Source of the DNA: Carnegiea gigantea
Taxonomy: Eukaryota; Streptophyta; Magnoliopsida; Caryophyllales; Cactaceae
Reading direction: 5' to 3'
Assembly (NCBI GenBank): GCA_029747015.1
Contig: JAKOGI010000052.1
Location: 1,491,501 to 1,555,500, forward strand
DNA: 64,000 nucleotides
In this document: positions 1 through 10,727 of the stretch, piece by piece
Layout: each line of letters starts with the position of its first letter
How positions within the stretch are numbered: the first letter of the stretch is position 1
Translations under genes and position numbers: made by a program
Notes under the pieces: model-generated
Seen by the model: the letters and a program-made list of their open reading frames with translations, nothing else
Told to the model about the DNA's origin: nothing
Databases searched by the model: none

Positions 1-29
1 GGAATTGGTGTAATATACTCTATTTGGTC

Positions 30-470
30 TTGATAGTGACAGTGAGAGTTTGGTTACTGCTGCTGCTCATTGTGGTGGTAATTTAACCTTTGATGAACTT
101 CGTTCTAAGCTAATTTTGTATGAACAAGATCTCTCCCATCTTCGTGAGCAATCTACTGCCACTCATCAAGCCTTCGCTGGTGCCACTAAAAATTCTCCTT
201 AGGGCACCTCTACCAATACCACCACCTCCGCTCAACCATCCAATACCAACATACTCACTGTGGGGGTCATGGCAACTGGCGTGGAGGCCGAGGAAGGGGG
301 TGCAGAGGTGGTCATGGTCATGGTTGTGGTTCTAGAGAAGGTCATGGAAATCAGAACCAGCAGCAGCACTCTTCAACTACTGGAAATAGTCAGTTGGCAT
401 TAGGTATATCTCTTCTTCATAGTAATTGTACTATTGCTTCAACCTCTTCTTGCTCTTTGAGGTTCGAGTT
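30..470 (+). pseudogene. copia gag C-terminal remnant
   Basis: Translation in shifting frames gives a helical stretch ending in LTFDELRSKLILYEQDL, which matches the gag segment before the nucleic-acid-binding tail in plant copia elements. It is followed by a Gly/Arg/His-rich low-complexity tail (about 240-370). No intact CCHC knuckle is seen. Frames change at about 200 and 370. Nonfunctional. Confidence 0.65.
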
Positions 471-629
471 ATTTTCCACCATTAATGCTAATGAGTCCCC
501 CTAGCCCTAGTTGTTTGCCAACTTTGTTTTCAGCCAGCCACACTGCTGTGTTCTGCCCTCGATATTTTCCTGCTCTTGCAGAGATGCAATCCACTCCTCC
601 AGCTGCCTCAGCCACTGTCCAGTCTCGTG

Positions 630-1030
630 AGACTAATGATGCCACTTGGTACCTAGATTTCGGTGCAACTACCCGCATGAAACCCGCCAAAGGTATTCTT
701 TCTCCTAAATATGTTTACAAGAACACGAGTTCTATTATTATTGGCAATGGTTCTAGGTTGGTCAACTTATGCTGAACTCCTCTGCCAAGCCCCTAAAACT
801 GACTAATATTTTACATGTTCCCAATTTAAAGTACAACTTGCTTTTTGTCTGTCAACTTTGTGAAGACAATAATTGCATGGTTAACTTTGTTGCTTCTTCT
901 ATGCATATTAAGGACAAGGAAACGGGGACAATACTCTTGAAGGGTTCTAGTGACAATGAAGTCTACTCACTTTCTTCATGCTCACCACATGCATTGGTTT
1001 CCATTCACGCGTCGGGTGATGTTTGACATA
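630..1030 (+). pseudogene. copia protease remnant
   Basis: The translation contains WYLDFGATTRM, the copia aspartic protease region where WYLDSGAT is usual. The catalytic Asp is present but the following Ser is Phe. A frame break near 770 is followed by NILHVPNLKYNLLFVCQL, the second conserved protease block. A stop at 1024-1026 separates it from the integrase zinc-finger zone. Nonfunctional. Confidence 0.75.
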
Positions 1031-2106
1031 ATAGGCTAGGTCATTATGGTTCTCAAGTCTTAGATATGCTTAAGCATAAATATTTTAGTGTTTCGGAGTC
1101 CAAAATTTCAAATAAGTGCATTGCTTGTAATATGCAGAAAGCTCATTGGTTACCCTTTAATAATGTAGAACATTGGTTTAGTAGACATTATATTTAATTA
1201 ACTCGGATGTTTAGCAATCTCCTATCCTTTCCAATTTGGGTTCTTGTTATTATGTCTGTTTTGTGAACGATTGTACTCGCTACACCTAAGTTATCCCATG
1301 AAACACAAATCTGAGACACATTCTATATTTCTTGCTTTTTAAAAAATGGTGGAAAATCTTTTTGATAAGAAAATTTGGATTTTTCAAAGTGATGGTGGAA
1401 AAATTTTCATAGCACACCTTTAGTTACACATTTTTGACGGCATGGCATTGTTTTCCACAAATCTTTCCCACACACTGCTGAATAAAATGGTGTGGTGGAA
1501 TGCAAACATAGACATATTATTGAAGTGGCTCATACTCTTTTACTTGAGGCTCATTTACCTAGTCAATTATGGGTTGATGCTGCCTATACCACCACTTATC
1601 TCATTAATCGTCTCCCTGCACCTATTCTTGATAATCAGTCTCCTTCTGAACGTATTTTCCACCGTTCCCCTGACTATTCCCTTCTTAGTGTTTTTGGGTG
1701 TGAATATTTCCTAACTATTCTAAATCTACCACACAGATTGACTTCTCGATCAAAACATTATATATTTATAGGCTATGCTTCTAATAATTACAAGGGTTAC
1801 CGATGCTTTGATCCACAAATGGGTCAAGTTCATATGAGTCATCATGTTATCTTTCATGAAGACATTTTTCCTTATCTTGACCTTGTGCCTTCTCCAGTGT
1901 CAGCCCAAGTCATTCCTCCCTTCGAGCTTGTTGTCACTAGCTCACTTACGACCACCCTACCAGCCCAAATCACCTCACCCGCTGCCCACGGCCCGACTGT
2001 CATTGAGGGGGCATCTGACCGTTCTTTTCTGCAACCTAAATCATCGCCTTGCTCAAGCCCAACTCATTCTCTCACCCATGCCGTACCCCAACCTAGTCCA
2101 CTCTAA
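1030..2106 (+). pseudogene. copia integrase remnant
   Basis: From 1030 a broken stretch resembles the GAG-pre-integrase zinc-finger region (NRLGHYGSQVLDML, CIACNMQKAHWLPF in shifting frames). The clear part is the core C-terminus at 1492-1900, with KHRHIIEVAHTLLLEAHLP, LWVDAAYTTTYLINRLP, the FGCEYF segment, FIGYASNNYKGYRCFDP and HVIFHEDIFPY, all standard copia integrase blocks. The first catalytic region (1200-1440) is riddled with stops. A Ser/Pro-rich linker follows at 1900-2380. Confidence 0.85.
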
Positions 2107-2389
2107 GCCAGTCCACTTCAAGCCCCTTCCCAGTCGCTCCCAGCTCCGCTTCTCTGCCTGTCACTAGGGCCCAGACCAATATCGTCTCCTTTACCTAATT
2201 GGAACCCGAATCAACCCAACCCAGTCCCAGTCTCACAAACTCTTCCTCACCCTCACTCCCATGAGACCAACCTCCGTCTAGGCCCAATAATGCATACCCC
2301 ATGCAAACTAGGTCCAAGTCTGGTGTGTCCAAATGTCATATTCTTCTGTCATTTCATGCATCTGCATCCATTGATTTTGAACCCACTTA

Positions 2390-2402
2390 TTATTCACAAG
2401 CA
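2390..2402 (+). repeat. 13-bp target-site duplication, left copy
   Basis: TTATTCACAAGCA occurs here and at 3542-3554, exactly flanking the LINE. Joining the flanks over one copy restores the copia reading frame from the linker into the RT N-terminus, so this is the insertion scar. Confidence 0.85.
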
Positions 2403-3541
2403 AAAGTCTATCGGTTATTCACTCCCATCCATTGATTTTGAACCCACTTATTATTCACTCCCATCAGAGTTGGAGGCATACGCTGGAAGCTGGGGTTTTC
2501 GGTTAAGTAGATCAAAAACGGAATACCTCCATTGCTGTTTCAATGGTAGGATAGAAGAAGGGGGAGAAATCACACTGGATGGGAGGGTGATACCAAAAGT
2601 CGCTAAATTTAAGTATCTGGGCTCGATCATCCAGCAAAATGGGAACATTGACGAGGATATTAGCCAGCAGATAAGAGTGGGTTGGCAAAAGTGGAAGTCA
2701 GCATCAGGGGTACTGTGTGACAAGCGAGTGCCCCTAGGATTGAAAGGCAAAATCTATCGGATGGTAGTTAGACCGGCTGTTCTATATGGATCAAAGTGTT
2801 GGCCTCTAAAGAGACGCAGGCCCAAAGGTTGATGGTAGCCGAGATGAGAATGATTAGGTGGATGTGTGATTTTACGAGATTGGACAGAATTAGGAATGGA
2901 GTAATCAGGAGCTTAGCTGAAGTGGCCCCCATAGAGGAGAAGATGAGGGAATCGAGGCTCAGATGGTTTGCCCACGTAAAGAGGAGAAGTTTGGCCGCCC
3001 CGGTGTGGAGGTGCGAATTGATTCCCCCCCGGTGGAAAGAGAGGGAGGGGTAGACCGAAGAAAAGCCTAGAGGAAGTGGTTAGAGAGGACTTCAGAGTTG
3101 CCGGTCTGACAGAGGACATGGCTCAGGATAGGAGGTTGTGGCGGGATAGGATTAGGGTCTCTGATTGTAGGGGACCGGACGCGTAGATGGTAGTAGCTCC
3201 GGTGGGGTGGGGGCAGGTTTGGTTTTGGTGTGCTTGTCTACAGGTTGTGCTTTTCTGGGATGTGACGGCATCTAGTGACGGCATCTAGCGCCCCTGGTGG
3301 GTTGAGGTATGTCTCTACTCCTTAGTTATTTCGCTCTCCGGCACATTTTTTTCTCCTTGGTTTTGGTTTGCATTCGTTTTCTCTATAAACTTTTTTCAAA
3401 AATTGTTTTGTGGGTCTTAAAGAATCGACCTCTCTATGGGTAGAAATACCGATAGGGGTAAGGTTGCCTACAGATGGATCTCCCCAAACCCCGTGAAAGC
3501 GGGACCCACACTGGAAGTAGTAGTAGTAGTAGTTGTTGTTG
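2403..3541 (+). mobile_element. RTE-type LINE, 5'-truncated, inside the copia element
   Basis: Non-LTR retrotransposon fragment with a 13-bp target duplication (2390-2402, 3542-3554). It has the C-terminal part of the RTE reverse transcriptase ORF, a 3' UTR of about 350 bp, and a 3' tail of GTA and GTT trinucleotides (3519-3541), as expected for RTE elements, which end in short repeats rather than poly(A). The same 3' UTR recurs at 38720-38940 (plus) and 53117-53340 (minus). The first ~57 bp duplicate target sequence; see findings. Confidence 0.85.
2461..3187 (+). pseudogene. RTE LINE reverse transcriptase, C-terminal fragment
   Basis: It encodes the C-terminal third of the plant RTE reverse transcriptase: [14 protein letters not shown], then the thumb and downstream region ([37 protein letters not shown]), then AEMRMIRWMC, APIEEKMRESRLRWFAHV and EDFRVAGLTEDMAQDRRLW. 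A frameshift near 2815 breaks the first ORF and another near 3030-3050 breaks the second. The palm domain and the endonuclease are absent through 5' truncation. Family assignment rests on the conserved order of these blocks; the element is dead. Confidence 0.85.
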
Positions 3542-3554
3542 TTATTCACAAGCA

Positions 3555-4470
3555 TCCAAGTATCCTGAATGGGTTGATGCTATGGTAGAAGAGTTCAGTG
3601 CGCTTGTTTATAATGACACTTGGAACCTAGTTCCTTCTCACCCTAGTATGAACTTGTTAACTTGTAAATAGGTGTACATGGTTAATAGTGTAATACAGAT
3701 GGGAGTATTGTGCGATGAAAAGCTCTATTGATTGTTCGTGGGTTTGATCAGCAAGCCAGACTAGACTATGATGACACATTTAGCCCAGTTGTAAAGCCCA
3801 TTACCATTAGAATCATTCTCTCCCTTGCTATCTCTCGTGATTGGGTTATTAGGAAATCTGATGTTAAGAGTGTCTTCTTACATCGTGGTCTTACTGAAGA
3901 ATTCTACATGACCCAACAACAGGGATTTATACATCCTGATTATCCTTATTATGTTTGTAGATTGAAAAAGTCATTATATGGATTGAAACAAGCTCCTAGA
4001 GCCTGGTTTCACGAGTTCAGTAGTTTCTTAGTTTCCTTGGGCCAAACAGCCTCTTCCATGTTCATTTTTCAGGCTTCTCATGTTCTTCTCATTCTCTTAC
4101 TATATATGGATGATATTATCTTCACATGCATCTCGTCTGCTTATCTTTACCATTTCATCCATCTCCACTTTGGATAATTTCCTATGAAGGATCTTTGTGA
4201 TCTTCACTTCTTTCTTGTGGTATATGTGGTGCGTACTCCCAATATGCTATTCTTACTCCAATCCAAAAACATTTAGAATCTTCTTATGCATTTTCAACTC
4301 ACCAAACACAAACATGTTTGCACCCTGCTTCCATCTCGGACTATGTTATCTTTAATGGGTGGGGAGTTACTTTCAGATTACATTGAGTATAGGAGTATGG
4401 TTGGAGTCCTGCAGTACTTAACTACGACTAGGCCAGATATTGTCCATACAATTAACCTTGTTTTCTAATT
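3555..4470 (+). pseudogene. copia reverse transcriptase remnant
   Basis: After the LINE the copia frame resumes with SKYPEWVDAMVEEFSAL. At 3728-4177 come LIVRGFDQQARLDYDDTFSP, VVKPITIR, KSLYGLKQAPRAWF and LLYMDDIIFT, the copia RT palm blocks including the catalytic YMDD. Stops and frameshifts lie near 3670, 3725 and 4177. The 4286-4468 segment carries the RT-RNase H connection (PTEYRSMVG-like, QYLTTTRPDIVHTINLVF). Confidence 0.88.
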
Positions 4471-4584
4471 TGTGCATGCACCATGTACTGTTCACCTTCT
4501 TGCTGTGAAGCGGATTGTTAGATACTAGTAGGGTATTACAGATCATGGGTCGTTCTAAGAAAGGCGCTTCATTTTAATGTTGTT

Positions 4585-5020
4585 ATGGCTTACTCTGATG
4601 CTGATTGGGCTGGTTGTCTGGATAGCTCTCGATCTACTACTGGGTATGCCATCTACCTGGGTTCTAATCTTGTTTCATGGCTTTTTAAGAAGCAGCCCAC
4701 TATATCAAAGTCCTCTATTAAAGCGGAACACCGTGTTGTTGCCTACTCGATCATAGAAACTCTTTGGATTCACTATCTTCTTGTTGAGCTGAGTGTTGTG
4801 ATTACAGCTCCAGTCAAAGTTCTTTTCTATAATATTTCTATTGTATACATTGCATCCAATCCTGTCTTGCATGGACACGACAAACATAAACGAAGTGGAT
4901 TATTGTTTTGTTCGAGAATGTGTATCAAATGATGATGTCATTGTTCGTTATATTCCCAATCAATTTCAGTTTGTGGATATTTTTATTGAGTCTCTTTCTT
5001 TAGCTAGATTTTTTTTTAAT
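4585..5020 (+). pseudogene. copia RNase H remnant
   Basis: The ORF starts MAYSDADWAGCLDSSRSTTGY and continues LGSNLVSWLFKKQPTISKSS and KAEHRVVAYSIIETLWIHYLL, the copia RNase HI domain with its first catalytic Asp. The later block (expected DN.SA..IA.NPV.H) reads YNISIVYIASNPVLHG, so the usual Asp is lost. A frameshift near 4900 moves the last block (VSNDDVIVRYIPNQFQFVDIFIESL) to another frame. Confidence 0.88.
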
Positions 5021-5066
5021 TAAGTCCAATCTGTCTGTGCATTTCCCCCGGTAGATTGAGAGGGCA

Positions 5067-5180
5067 TGATAGAGGAACCCTAGGGATACAGTTGTAATTT
5101 TGCATGTAGTCTCATATTATAAATACAAACCCAGGAGCTCCTAGTTGGTAAAACCGTATTTCCTCCTAAATTGTGTTACA
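5067..5180 (+). repeat. copia 3' LTR, short (candidate)
   Basis: A purine-rich run (5054-5064) precedes TGATAGAGGAACC, and the segment closes with TTGTGTTACA at 5180, giving TG..CA ends and about 114 bp. TATAAATACAAACC at 5119-5132 looks like the LTR TATA box. The 5' LTR is outside the window, so the boundaries cannot be checked against a partner copy. Confidence 0.5.
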
Positions 5181-5730
5181 ATACCCTATTAATCAGGCCA
5201 GAAAAGATGGAGTCATTGGTAATCACCTCAACATATCCCAAATTAAGCATATTCAACCAATAACAAGCAACATCAAGTGCATGATCAACTCATGCGGAAC
5301 ATTTTGGCGTTTGAGTATCAACCACTCCCATTCCAATCAATTACTCACTCATCAATTGTCACTTTCAAATGTATTTTACTCCTCCTACAAATTTTACCTG
5401 TTATTTATATCATCATTGGGATCATGCATCTAAAGCTGCAGAGTACCTGTAATTTATAGTTATCTCATCCAATAGTTGCAATTTTATTTAATCTTTCTTA
5501 TGATTTCATTGCATCAGTTAAGAAATACATAATTAATCTATAACTACTCTAAATTAAAAAAAAAAACCATATTGTAACATACTCTTTTACTTTGGCATAA
5601 AAGGAATACAAAGATCAATATAAATAAATTGAAATTCAAATATTTGATAATAATTATCAAAAATTTTAACAATTAAATTAACTAATACCTTTACTGTTTC
5701 CCTTTAATTACAAATAATTCATGTTGGAGG
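5181..5730. other. AT-rich spacer, no gene seen
   Basis: Between the copia 3' end and the S40 upstream region. Short chance ORFs only, with no domain or repeat I recognise. Confidence 0.6.
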
Positions 5731-5734
5731 TGGG

Positions 5735-5850
5735 AAAGTCTGACCCGATATAATAATCCGACCGAACCCGATCTGAAGTTAATGAGAGAAACCCGAATCC
5801 GACACGAACCGAATCGAATTCGACCCAAATTCGACCGTTTAGCTTGAAAA
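5735..5850. repeat. CCCGA-rich degenerate repeat, possible hAT end
   Basis: Clustered CCGACC, ACCCGA and CCGAACC motifs start just after GGAGGTGGGAAAGTCTGACC. The same composition fills the ends of the hAT-like elements at 34620-35219 and 56628-58836. No matching second end or target duplication was found, so this is listed as a remnant. Confidence 0.4.
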
Positions 5851-6036
5851 CATGTTATTTTTCAATTTTAAGTAGATCTAAATTATTTGTAAGATAAAAA
5901 TAAAATTGATATGTTTATTAAATGGGTCAACCCAAAAACAAATTCAAAAGAAAATGCGCCTCGAATGCACGCTAAATTCAAATGAAATAATGGGGACCCA
6001 CCACCTTAATCATGAAAATGCCATAACTCTAAATTC

Positions 6037-6045
6037 TATATATAT
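6037..6045 (+). promoter_or_regulatory. TATA box of the S40-like gene
   Basis: TATATATAT lies about 165 bp upstream of the ATG at 6204, followed by a leader with TC-rich patches. This is the only strong TATA element upstream in the correct spacing, so a start site near 6070 is inferred. Confidence 0.55.
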
Positions 6046-6203
6046 CTCCTTGAGCTTCTAATGCCAGCTTACGTCTGAATAGCATGTATATCCAACTCTC
6101 ATCTCACACAGCAGTAGTCTAGCTAAAACTAGGCTAGTTTTACAATTTTAATATTTTTGAATTTCCATTGTTTTTTGAATTATTGATTTTTCATTTCTGA
6201 AAA

Positions 6204-6797
6204 ATGGCCAAGGGCCGGAGACCGATCTCGACCCAGAGCGATCGACTTTTGGGGTTTGGGAACTATAACTACGGCCACGGCCAACACCACCACGATGAGT
6301 CCGAGTTTGGGGAAGAGGAGGTGTGGTCGACGGTGGAGGCTGTGCGGGACCACCAGGGCCACCTCCACCACCACGGCGGCGGGTGGACCTTACGCGCCAC
6401 CACTGAGGGTGGGAGAACAAGCCGAGCCCAGCAGCACGTGGGTGGTTTGTCCCTGGCATTTGATCAGGAGAAAACGACGTCGTCAAGCAGAATCATGCAC
6501 CAGTTTGGCGGAAATGGTGGGGCCCCACGAGGGGCGAGGCATGATGCCACGTCAGCTCCAGTGAGCGTTCCTGATTGGAGCAAGCTCCTCCGATTCGACT
6601 CGGTCGAGTCAATGCACTACTCGGATGAGGATGACCGGATCGGGGACTCAGGTACGGAGCCGCCCCATGAGTACTTGGCTCGGAGTCGGAAAATGAATGC
6701 GATGTCGGTTTTTGAGGGAGTGGGTCGGACCCTCAAGGGTCGAGATCTGAGCCGGGTCCGGGATGCAGTTTGGAGCCAAACCGGGTTCGAAGGGTAA
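6204..6797 (+). CDS. Senescence regulator S40 / DUF584 protein
   Basis: Intact intronless gene of 197 residues. The start is chosen for the AAAAATGGCC context and because it begins the family N-terminus. The family signature is C-terminal: SAPVSVPDWSKLLR (117-130), a Ser/Asp-rich acidic linker, PPHEYLARSR (153-162), then SVFEGVGRTLKGRDLSRVRD (168-187) and VWSQTGF to the end. Residues 20-60 are His/Gly-rich and variable. S40 proteins are small plant-specific nuclear proteins, typically 120-200 residues, first known from senescing barley leaves; some Arabidopsis members alter leaf senescence and stress responses. Their biochemical activity is unknown. It is one of only two intact host genes here and is much more GC-rich than its surroundings. 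It stands alone between a dead copia and MITE-like repeats. No stop, frameshift or missing block is visible. Family membership is secure; expression timing cannot be read from sequence. Confidence 0.93.
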   Translation: MAKGRRPISTQSDRLLGFGNYNYGHGQHHHDESEFGEEEVWSTVEAVRDHQGHLHHHGGGWTLRATTEGGRTSRAQQHVGGLSLAFDQEKTTSSSRIMHQFGGNGGAPRGARHDATSAPVSVPDWSKLLRFDSVESMHYSDEDDRIGDSGTEPPHEYLARSRKMNAMSVFEGVGRTLKGRDLSRVRDAVWSQTGFEG

Positions 6798-7478
6798 ATA
6801 AAGTTAATTAATATAAACCAAATTAATCAAATTCTTTTATGTAATATCCCTATTTCCTTTTTTGGTATCCTTTTATGCTTCTACGAGAATTATTTGACTA
6901 AATTAAAGAGAATGCATTCTAGAAACTATTTTTGGCAATTTGTGTACCTTGCGTCAGTAATAATTATGTAATAATTTTTAACAACAATAAAAATAACTCT
7001 CAATATAGATTCTGATTTTAATGGTCAATATAAATTTCGAAGTAGGTGCGATCATTGTGGGTCATGTTGTTAAGTTATTAACTTATAGTTTCCGACTCAT
7101 GACACCTTGATACAAAGAATTAAAAAGAAACATAAATTACGATACTATCAAGAATATTCGCTTACATTTGTAAACTATTTTTCTACACACAACAATGAAA
7201 TACATAAATAACTATATAACTGTTTTTTTAACAGTTTATAACAGATGGTATATGCTTATGGACCTATAATATAATTTTCTGAATTAAGTAGCTCCCAAAG
7301 ATACGGAAATAAGAAATAAGGGGGGAGAGTGGGCTTGATGAGCTAGATTTATTCCCTTTTCTCATTTCGGGGGTTTTTAAACTCCGTAATATTTACCGTA
7401 GATGTTAGTGAATCTAATCATGGAACTTGGTTAGGTGCATGATGAGCTAGATTTTTTGTTTTTTTTGGGGGGGGGGGG
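6798..7478. other. 3' flank of the S40-like gene, no gene seen
   Basis: AATAAA immediately after the stop (6798-6803) and other AT-rich motifs could serve polyadenylation. Otherwise unstructured, apart from a G homopolymer at 7469-7478. Confidence 0.5.
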
Positions 7479-7479
7479 C

Positions 7480-7880
7480 GTTGATTAGGGTAGGTGTTGG
7501 GAATAAAATATTAGGTGATATTAGTTAATAATTTATTGATATAGGACATGTTATTTTCGTTAGTAAACAAACGTTGGTAAAATGAATAAAGTTAGTAAAA
7601 ATTAGTAAAAGTAGGTAGAAGTTGGTATATTTTTAAATGATTGATAGGAGTTGGTTAAAGTTGGAAAAGTTTGGAAGAAGTTGGTATAAATTGATAGATG
7701 TTGAAGGATGTTCGTAAAAAATATAGATGAGTGGAGTTTTTTTTGAAAGAAATTATGAAAGAAATTAAAAATGATTGAATTTTTTTTTGTTAAAGATAAT
7801 AAAAATTGATAAAAGTTGATATAAGTTGATTGCAGTTAGTTGAATTTAATAAAATAGATTACCAACAAAAAAAAACAGGC
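7480..7880. repeat. Low-complexity MITE-like repeat (AGTTGGTAAAAGTTG type)
   Basis: Degenerate tandem motifs of the form AGTTGGTA, AGTTGATA and AAGTTGG end at CCAACAAAAAAAAACAGGCCC (7861-7881). Read on the minus strand this resembles the CAACTT-rich element at 9249-9619 and ends in the same GGGCCTGTT-type terminus, so it is probably a reversed relative. Confidence 0.4.
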
Positions 7881-7963
7881 CCATAGTAATCGATATGATA
7901 AGGATACTTTTGAATTGCTGCTCAAGAGTGTTTCAACAAACTAAGGCAAAGCTCAGGGCGCAA

Positions 7964-8056
7964 CACTAGAACCATTTTCATCCCTTAGAACCGATGAAAA
8001 GCAGCCATACAATTATAAATTCTGCTTCACACTGGTTAAAAAAAACTTCCACTAGT
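7964..8056. repeat. Possible CACTA-type terminus
   Basis: The stretch ends in AACTTCCACTAGTG, which read on the minus strand begins CACTAGTGGAAGTT, the start expected for a CACTA element. Inside are AGAACCGATGAAAA-type motifs of the kind seen in subterminal regions. No convincing partner end or 3-bp duplication is found; it may be a fragment or a very short internal-deletion product. Confidence 0.35.
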
Positions 8057-8067
8057 GAATATATAAC

Positions 8068-9203
8068 GAATCTGTTCTTTTTTATAATAAGATACAGCTG
8101 TAAGTTGTAAGGAAATATAAAGAGTTGTTAGAAGTTGTAAGAAGATTTTAGAAACTATAAGAAGATGTAAGAAACTGTAAGAAGATGTAAAGAGTTGCAA
8201 GAAGCCATAACGAGATGCAAAGAGCTGCAGAAAGTTATAAGGATAAATGTAAAGAGTTGGTAAATTATTAAAAAGTCATATAATATAATTTTTAGATATG
8301 TATGCATACTTATTTTGCAAGAATTGTGAAAAGTTCTTTAATGCATGAATTGTGAAAAAAAATTACTTCATGAAAGTAAATCAAGTGTATCATTGATACT
8401 GATGAAATAAATTTTATAATGTCACTAAACAAAATTATATTTTAACATTAGAGAAAAAATTTATTTTTCTACAATTATCATTTTGGATAATTAAAAATAA
8501 TATTAAAATAACATAATTAATGACATTAAAATAAATCCTTTAAAAAGTTAATTAATTAGCAATAAGATAAATTCAAGCCAACAAATATATAAAACCAAAT
8601 ATATTCTACACTTGAGATATTTTTTACTATTAACATTAATTTCACCTCCCTATAAGTAAATTAAAAAATATAACAAATTTTCTCAACAAAATTGAATAGA
8701 ACCCCAAAAATGAAATCATACTTGAATTAAACATTTTGGAATTATATTCAATCTAATGTTCAATTATACGATGATAGCAATCAAGTTGTCATGGATAAAC
8801 TTATATATGAAATAGTTGAAATACTTTCGTCACCTTCTATATATGATTCACGTCAAAATTCAAATATAAATGTGATTTTTATATTATAATTTTAAAACAT
8901 GTTGATTTATTTTCTCCATAATGATATATATGTTTTATGTCGAAGCTCAAATATTAATTCACATCGTTAAATTCTATTTTTATGTTTATACAAATATTGT
9001 ATTCTTAAAAATATGTAAGGTTTTTCATATTGGTAGTATATTAAAAAATATATATCCATATTTCTATACATATTAGAAAAAAATAGATGACAAGTTGAAT
9101 GTTATAAAAAAAATATATAAGGAGATTTAAGAAAATATAAGAAGATGTAAGAAGTTATAACCTGTAAACTAAATGCTCCTAGTTACAGATAAGAACAGGG
9201 CCA
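8068..9203. repeat. MITE-like element with GTAAGAAG repeats (candidate)
   Basis: The left end is AATCTGTTCTTTTTTATAA and the right end is the inverse of GGCCCTGTTCTTATCTGTAA (9182-9203). Both flanks carry AAGATGTAAGAAG repeats (8105-8240 and 9120-9160). The interior is AT-rich without coding potential. The ends match imperfectly and no target duplication was confirmed. Confidence 0.35.
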
Positions 9204-9248
9204 ATATCTCTTTTAAGTTCCATTCAAAATTTCTGAAAATTAAAATCC

Positions 9249-9619
9249 TCGTCCCTGTTCTTTTCATTGGTAAATTCAAATTTCTCAACCTCAATCAACT
9301 TTAACTTATATCAACTTATTGCAACCTACTTGACGAACTTCAATAAAAAATATCAATTTCAACAAATTTCAACCCACTTCGACCAACGTCCACTTATTTC
9401 AACCAACTTTAACTCACTTTTCACTATTTTAATCAACTTCTACCCATCATACTTAAAAAAAAAATTCAACCCACTTCAACTCACTTCAACATACTTTAAC
9501 CAACTTCAACCCACTTCAACAAAAATAATATACACTTCAACCTACTTCAACTCATTTATACTAATCTTAACTAAATTGATCCATTTATTAATCCGTATTT
9601 TTCAACAAAAAGAACAAGC
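9249..9619. repeat. CAACTT-rich MITE-like element
   Basis: Tandem CCACTTCAAC-type motifs fill the segment and produce an artefactual Asn/Thr/Phe-rich ORF. The left end CCTGTTCTTTTCATTGGTAA pairs with the right end AACAAAAAGAACAAGCC read in reverse (GGCTTGTTCTTTTTGTTG), giving imperfect terminal inverted repeats of about 20 bp. Confidence 0.5.
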
Positions 9620-10727
9620 CTAGTATATTATTTATAGAAAAAGAATAAACTAAAAATTATGAGGTAATTCACAGGGCTAGAAAGACTCAATCATAGGCAC
9701 TTAGAATAGCTACCTAGTACTTACATGCTTGTCCATGAAAGCTATCTCGATTAGATCAGAGTATACGATAATAATGTCAAATCAAGACACCCCTTGTCTG
9801 GAAAGAATTCACAGATGACCACCAGCTTTCTAAAATGAGAGGGAGAAATGTTGCTCATTGCTCATGAAATCATCCACCTCTTTTTGTGATCTCGTTTCCT
9901 TCTATTCATCATTTACCTTGGACCAATTCAAGCTGAAAAATGAGCTCAAGATGTGCATCATTGTGTGAAATTAGATTGGCAGCACCTTTAAAAAAAACAG
10001 AATGCATTGTGAGATAGAAAACGATAAAGAGTGCTACCTTCATCCAATGAAACGTGGGATTGAAGAAAGCATGACCTAACAAAACCACGGGAGAGCAGGA
10101 GGGATGTGAACCTTACAACAGAATCTAGCTTCGTAGATCTTCGATGTATGCGTTCAAGCCTAGTGTATGTAAGTGTTTTTAATTGGGCTGACAAGGATCG
10201 AACTCAATTAATTGACAATTATTGTACTATTTCCAACCCCACAATCCGAGTGTATGTAAGTGCTGTAAATAATTTCCTAAGCTTGGATATTATAATTTTG
10301 CGGTGGTCCAAGTGTGCTTTCATGATGATCAATTTTGTAAAATAAATAAATAAATGAATAAAGTTGCAGCATATTCCCTTATCTTTAAATCATGTTGTTA
10401 TGCTCTCTATCTTGACTGCTAGCTAAAAGGCAAGAAAGTGAAGTCACTACGAAGATTTGAGACTGCTTTGCATTTTATTCCTCTTTTGGGTTTTAGGTAA
10501 AGCATTATTAATCTAACTATAATCTAAACTCAACATGATCTAGAATTAAGTTAAGTTGATACAGCTTTTAAGACTAAAGGGATACTCAACTACACGAGGA
10601 ACAACTTTTTTGAATAGAGCCAAAACCTAATATTTGGTACTGAGTGGCTAAACTAACAACAAGACTTAACCATCAACTCAATGTTGTGTCTATTGTTCAT
10701 TTATTATCAGTTATTGAGAGTTTGATC
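9620..10727. other. Intergenic spacer, no gene seen
   Basis: Mixed AT-rich sequence with chance ORFs of 60-80 codons in both directions and no recognisable domain. A TAAATAAATAAATGAATAAA run lies at 10341-10360. Confidence 0.55.

Larger units (their letters stand above)
1..5180 (+). mobile_element. Ty1/copia retrotransposon, 3' part, decayed
   Basis: Plus-strand copia element entering from the left edge. Pieces appear in copia order: gag C-terminus, protease, integrase, reverse transcriptase, RNase H, then a short 3' LTR. Every domain is broken by stops and frameshifts, so no polyprotein can be read through. An RTE LINE (2403-3541) sits between integrase and RT. The 5' LTR and primer binding site lie outside the window. 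The domain style resembles the short-LTR plant copia lineages (Retrofit/Ivana-like), but lineage is an inference. Confidence 0.9.

Noticed and set aside
6148..6564. Other-frame ORFs across the S40-like gene (including a 112-codon minus-strand one)
   Set aside because: Shadows of the GC-rich S40 coding sequence; the plus frame at 6204 carries the family blocks.
9267..9623. 118-codon Asn/Thr/Phe-rich ORF
   Set aside because: Product of CAACTT-type tandem motifs in a MITE-like repeat; no domain.
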